This document shows, piece by piece, positions 15,105 through 16,817 of a DNA stretch of 16,817 nt. The DNA comes from Deinococcus sp. (GTDB lineage: Bacteria; Deinococcota; Deinococci; Deinococcales; Deinococcaceae): contig NZ_JAUNHK010000012.1 in the NCBI RefSeq assembly GCF_030523985.1, positions 1 to 16,817 of the forward strand. Direction: 5' to 3'. The first letter of the stretch is position 1. Each line of letters begins with the position of its first letter. The position numbers and the translations under genes are program-made. Under the pieces are notes generated by a model. It ran no database searches. It was not told the DNA's origin and saw only the letters and a list, made by a program, of their open reading frames with translations.

Positions 15105-15131
15105 GCGAAATTGCAAGGAGACACCGCCACT

Positions 15132-15908
15132 ATGGAACTGACTGCCAAACCCCGCACCCCCAAGCAAAAGCTCGACGAGGGCATGATTGCCGCCGTCGCC
15201 TACAACAAGGAAAAGAACGTTTCCTTCGCCCTGGACCGCAAGGCCTTTGACCGCGCCTTCCGTCAGCAGAGCACCACGGGCCTCTTCGACATCACCGTCG
15301 AAGGCGGCGAAACCTTCCCCGCGCTGGTCAAGACCGTGCAGATGGACAAGCGCAAGCGCACCCCCATCCACGTGGACTTCTACATGGTGACCTACGGCGA
15401 ACCCATCGAAGTCGCCGTGCCCGTCCACACCACGGGCCGCAGCCAGGGCGAAATCCAGGGTGGTCTGGTGGACATCGTGGTTCACAACCTGAGCATCGTG
15501 GCCCCCGGCCCCCGCCGCATTCCCCAGGAACTCGTGGTGGACGTGACCAAGCTGAACATCGGTGACCACGTGACCGCCGGCGACGTCAAGCTGCCCAACG
15601 GCTGCACCCTGGCCGTCGACCCCGAACTGACCATCATCAGCGTGCTGCCTCCCCGCCTCACCGCTGAGGAACTGGAAGCCGAGACCCAGGCGGCCCAGGT
15701 CGCTGGCATGGTCGCCAGCGGCGAACTGTCCGAAGAAGCCGCCGAAGCCGTTCTGGAAGGCGATGCCAGCGTGGAAGAAGCCAAGGCCGAAACCGCCGCT
15801 GCTACCGAAGAGGACGCGCCCAAGGAAGGCACCGAAGGCCGCAACCTCGACAAGGACAACCACAAGGCCGAAGAAATCCGCAGCGAGAGCGGTCAGGAAA
15901 ACAACTAA
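15132..15908 (+). CDS. rplY: Ribosomal protein L25, CTC type
   Basis: This 258-aa protein of the large ribosomal subunit binds 5S rRNA. The N-terminal L25 domain (about 1-95) begins MELTAKPRTPKQKLDEGMIAAVAYNK and includes GLFDITVEGGE and HVDFYMVTYGEPIEV. The CTC/TL5 domain follows (about 95-190; GRSQGEIQGGLVDIVVHNLSI, GPRRIPQELVVDVTKLNIGDH). The C-terminal third holds the Deinococcus-type helical extension LTAEELEAETQAAQVAGMVASGELSEEAAEAVLEG, then an acidic, probably disordered tail to residue 258. The tail is longer than what I recall of D. radiodurans L25 (about 237 aa). ATG 15132 is set by AAGGAG at 15115-15120 and by the family N-terminus; an in-frame start 16 codons upstream lies in the structured leader. 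It ends at a terminator. Confidence 0.96.
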   Translation: MELTAKPRTPKQKLDEGMIAAVAYNKEKNVSFALDRKAFDRAFRQQSTTGLFDITVEGGETFPALVKTVQMDKRKRTPIHVDFYMVTYGEPIEVAVPVHTTGRSQGEIQGGLVDIVVHNLSIVAPGPRRIPQELVVDVTKLNIGDHVTAGDVKLPNGCTLAVDPELTIISVLPPRLTAEELEAETQAAQVAGMVASGELSEEAAEAVLEGDASVEEAKAETAAATEEDAPKEGTEGRNLDKDNHKAEEIRSESGQENN

Positions 15909-15919
15909 GCCTCTGCACT

Positions 15920-15961
15920 CGCGCCCGCGTCTCTCCATGGTGAGGGGCGCGGGTTTCGTTT
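15920..15961 (+). terminator. Intrinsic terminator of rplY
   Basis: Overlapping stems CGCGCCC/GGGCGCG (15920-15926 with 15945-15951) or CCCGCG/CGCGGG (15924-15929 with 15948-15953) are followed by the T-rich tail TTTCGTTT (15954-15961), 12 nt after the rplY stop. Confidence 0.75.
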
Positions 15962-16017
15962 GGTGGGGGTCGTTATTCTCTCCTTGAGTTTGCCGCTGCG
16001 CTCTCCTCCGGCTGCAT

Positions 16018-16030
16018 TAGAGTCGCTCCT
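16018..16030 (+). promoter_or_regulatory. -10 box for the FAD oxidoreductase gene, leaderless
   Basis: TAGAGT at 16018-16023 ends 7 nt before the GTG at 16031, the spacing seen for most genes in the window. Confidence 0.45.
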
Positions 16031-16817
16031 GTGGACTTACGCACTGGCACTCCGTTTTGGCCCCTGAACAGCGGCCTGATGCACACCTATCCGCCGCTGA
16101 GCGCCGACCTCGAAGCCGATGTGCTGGTGATCGGCGCAGGAATTACCGGGGCGCTGCTGATAGACACCCTTTCGGCGGCGGGGCTGAGCGTGGTGGCGCT
16201 CGACCGCCGGGACGCGGCTTTCGGCAGCACCAGCGTCAGCACGGCGCTGCTGCAATACGAAATCGATACGAACCTGCACGAACTGATTCCCATGATTGGG
16301 CAGGAGAAGGCGGAGCGGGCCTACTGGCTGTGCCACGAGGCGATAGACCTGGTGGGCCGCCTGTGCGCCGACCTGCCCGACGACTGCGGGTTTCAGCAGC
16401 GCGGCAGCCTCTACTACGCCTCCAGCCGCCGCGACGCCCGAATGCTGCGCGAGGAACACGCCGCCCGCACCCGCGCCGGGTTCGAGGTGGAGTGGCTGGA
16501 CAGCCGCGACCTGAAATCGCACTTCGGCATCAGCGCTCCGGCGGCGCTGCTGAGCAAGCAGGGCGGCGAGGTGGACCCCTACCGCCTGGCCCAGCATCTG
16601 CTGTGGCGTTCGCGGGCACGCGGCGCACAGATTTTCGACCGCACCGTGGTCACGCGGCTCGACGAGGAGCGCGGCGGCTTCGTGGCCCACACCGACCGGG
16701 GGCCGAAGGTGCAGTCACAGCACGCCATCATCGCCAGCGGGTACGAGGCCGAGCAGTTTCTAGGGCGGCGGCTGGCGTCCCTCAAAAACAGTTATGCCCT
16801 GGCGAGCGAGCCGCTGC
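16031..16817 (+). CDS. FAD-dependent oxidoreductase, DAO family (5' part, runs off the window)
   Basis: The frame stays open from GTG 16031 to the window end (262 codons), so the gene is cut. The dinucleotide-binding fold is clear: ADVLVIGAGITGALLIDTLSAAGLSVVALDRRD (about 29-61), with the GxGxxG turn and an acidic residue at the end of the second strand for the FAD ribose. GSTSVSTALLQYEID (about 65-79) is the FAD-contacting segment of the D-amino-acid-oxidase/glycine-oxidase-like family. GGEVDPYRLAQHLLWRSRARGAQIF (about 178-202) and HAIIASGYEAEQF (about 222-234) are also family-typical. The substrate cannot be told; amine or amino acid oxidation is usual. GTG is supported by the -10 box 7 nt ahead. 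Met17 is an alternative start. Confidence 0.9.
   Translation, partial: MDLRTGTPFWPLNSGLMHTYPPLSADLEADVLVIGAGITGALLIDTLSAAGLSVVALDRRDAAFGSTSVSTALLQYEIDTNLHELIPMIGQEKAERAYWLCHEAIDLVGRLCADLPDDCGFQQRGSLYYASSRRDARMLREEHAARTRAGFEVEWLDSRDLKSHFGISAPAALLSKQGGEVDPYRLAQHLLWRSRARGAQIFDRTVVTRLDEERGGFVAHTDRGPKVQSQHAIIASGYEAEQFLGRRLASLKNSYALASEPL

Noticed and set aside
15048..15938. Long - strand frame opposite rplY
   Set aside because: The codon pattern mirrors the L25 gene on the + strand; the Gly/His/Phe-rich product is typical of an antisense shadow.

Overview
The window looks like chromosomal DNA of a Deinococcus, close to but perhaps not identical with D. radiodurans. The evidence is a ddrA gene (a Rad52-like radiation-response protein known from Deinococcus), a radiation/desiccation-response-type palindrome over its promoter, a CTC-type ribosomal protein L25, high GC content, and TANNNT-like -10 boxes only 6-10 nt ahead of many start codons, the leaderless gene layout known from this genus.

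Layout. At 1-80 lie the 3' end of a tRNA and a terminator. At 92-1797 a kinase of the APH(6)/hydroxyurea type (-) diverges from uppP (+). At 1854-2701 a secreted RNase Sa/barnase-type ribonuclease overlaps its barstar-type inhibitor. glnA (2788-4152) converges with an LmbE/PIG-L deacetylase (4346-5188, -) across an AT-rich block of nested inverted repeats. A two-domain RNase H protein (5307-6041, -) diverges from pyrE and a coupled IsdG-type haem monooxygenase (6098-6996). An unknown membrane protein follows (7096-7815), then a GT4 glycosyltransferase (7954-9102, -) divergent from hrpB.

hrpB (about 9233-11793) is the most unusual locus. It seems to lack a standard start codon: the family N-terminus begins at a CTG that overlaps the stop of a 16-codon, apparently leaderless leader ORF. 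The gene carries two copies of a GC-rich palindromic repeat, one in frame and one that shifts the frame, so the helicase core and the C-terminal domain are in different frames; a third copy follows the gene. A possible -1 slippery site with hairpins just downstream sits exactly at the junction.

At 11925-12700 (-) ddrA is followed by an overlapping 58-aa membrane protein gene. The + strand then carries hisB, a secreted cysteine-rich unknown and hisH (12839-14990), rplY with a structured leader (15132-15908), and the 5' part of an FAD-dependent oxidoreductase that runs off the window.

No CRISPR array, prophage, transposase or replication origin was seen. Most of the window is core metabolism. 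The unusual material is in the repeats, the coupled small ORFs and the hrpB expression problem.
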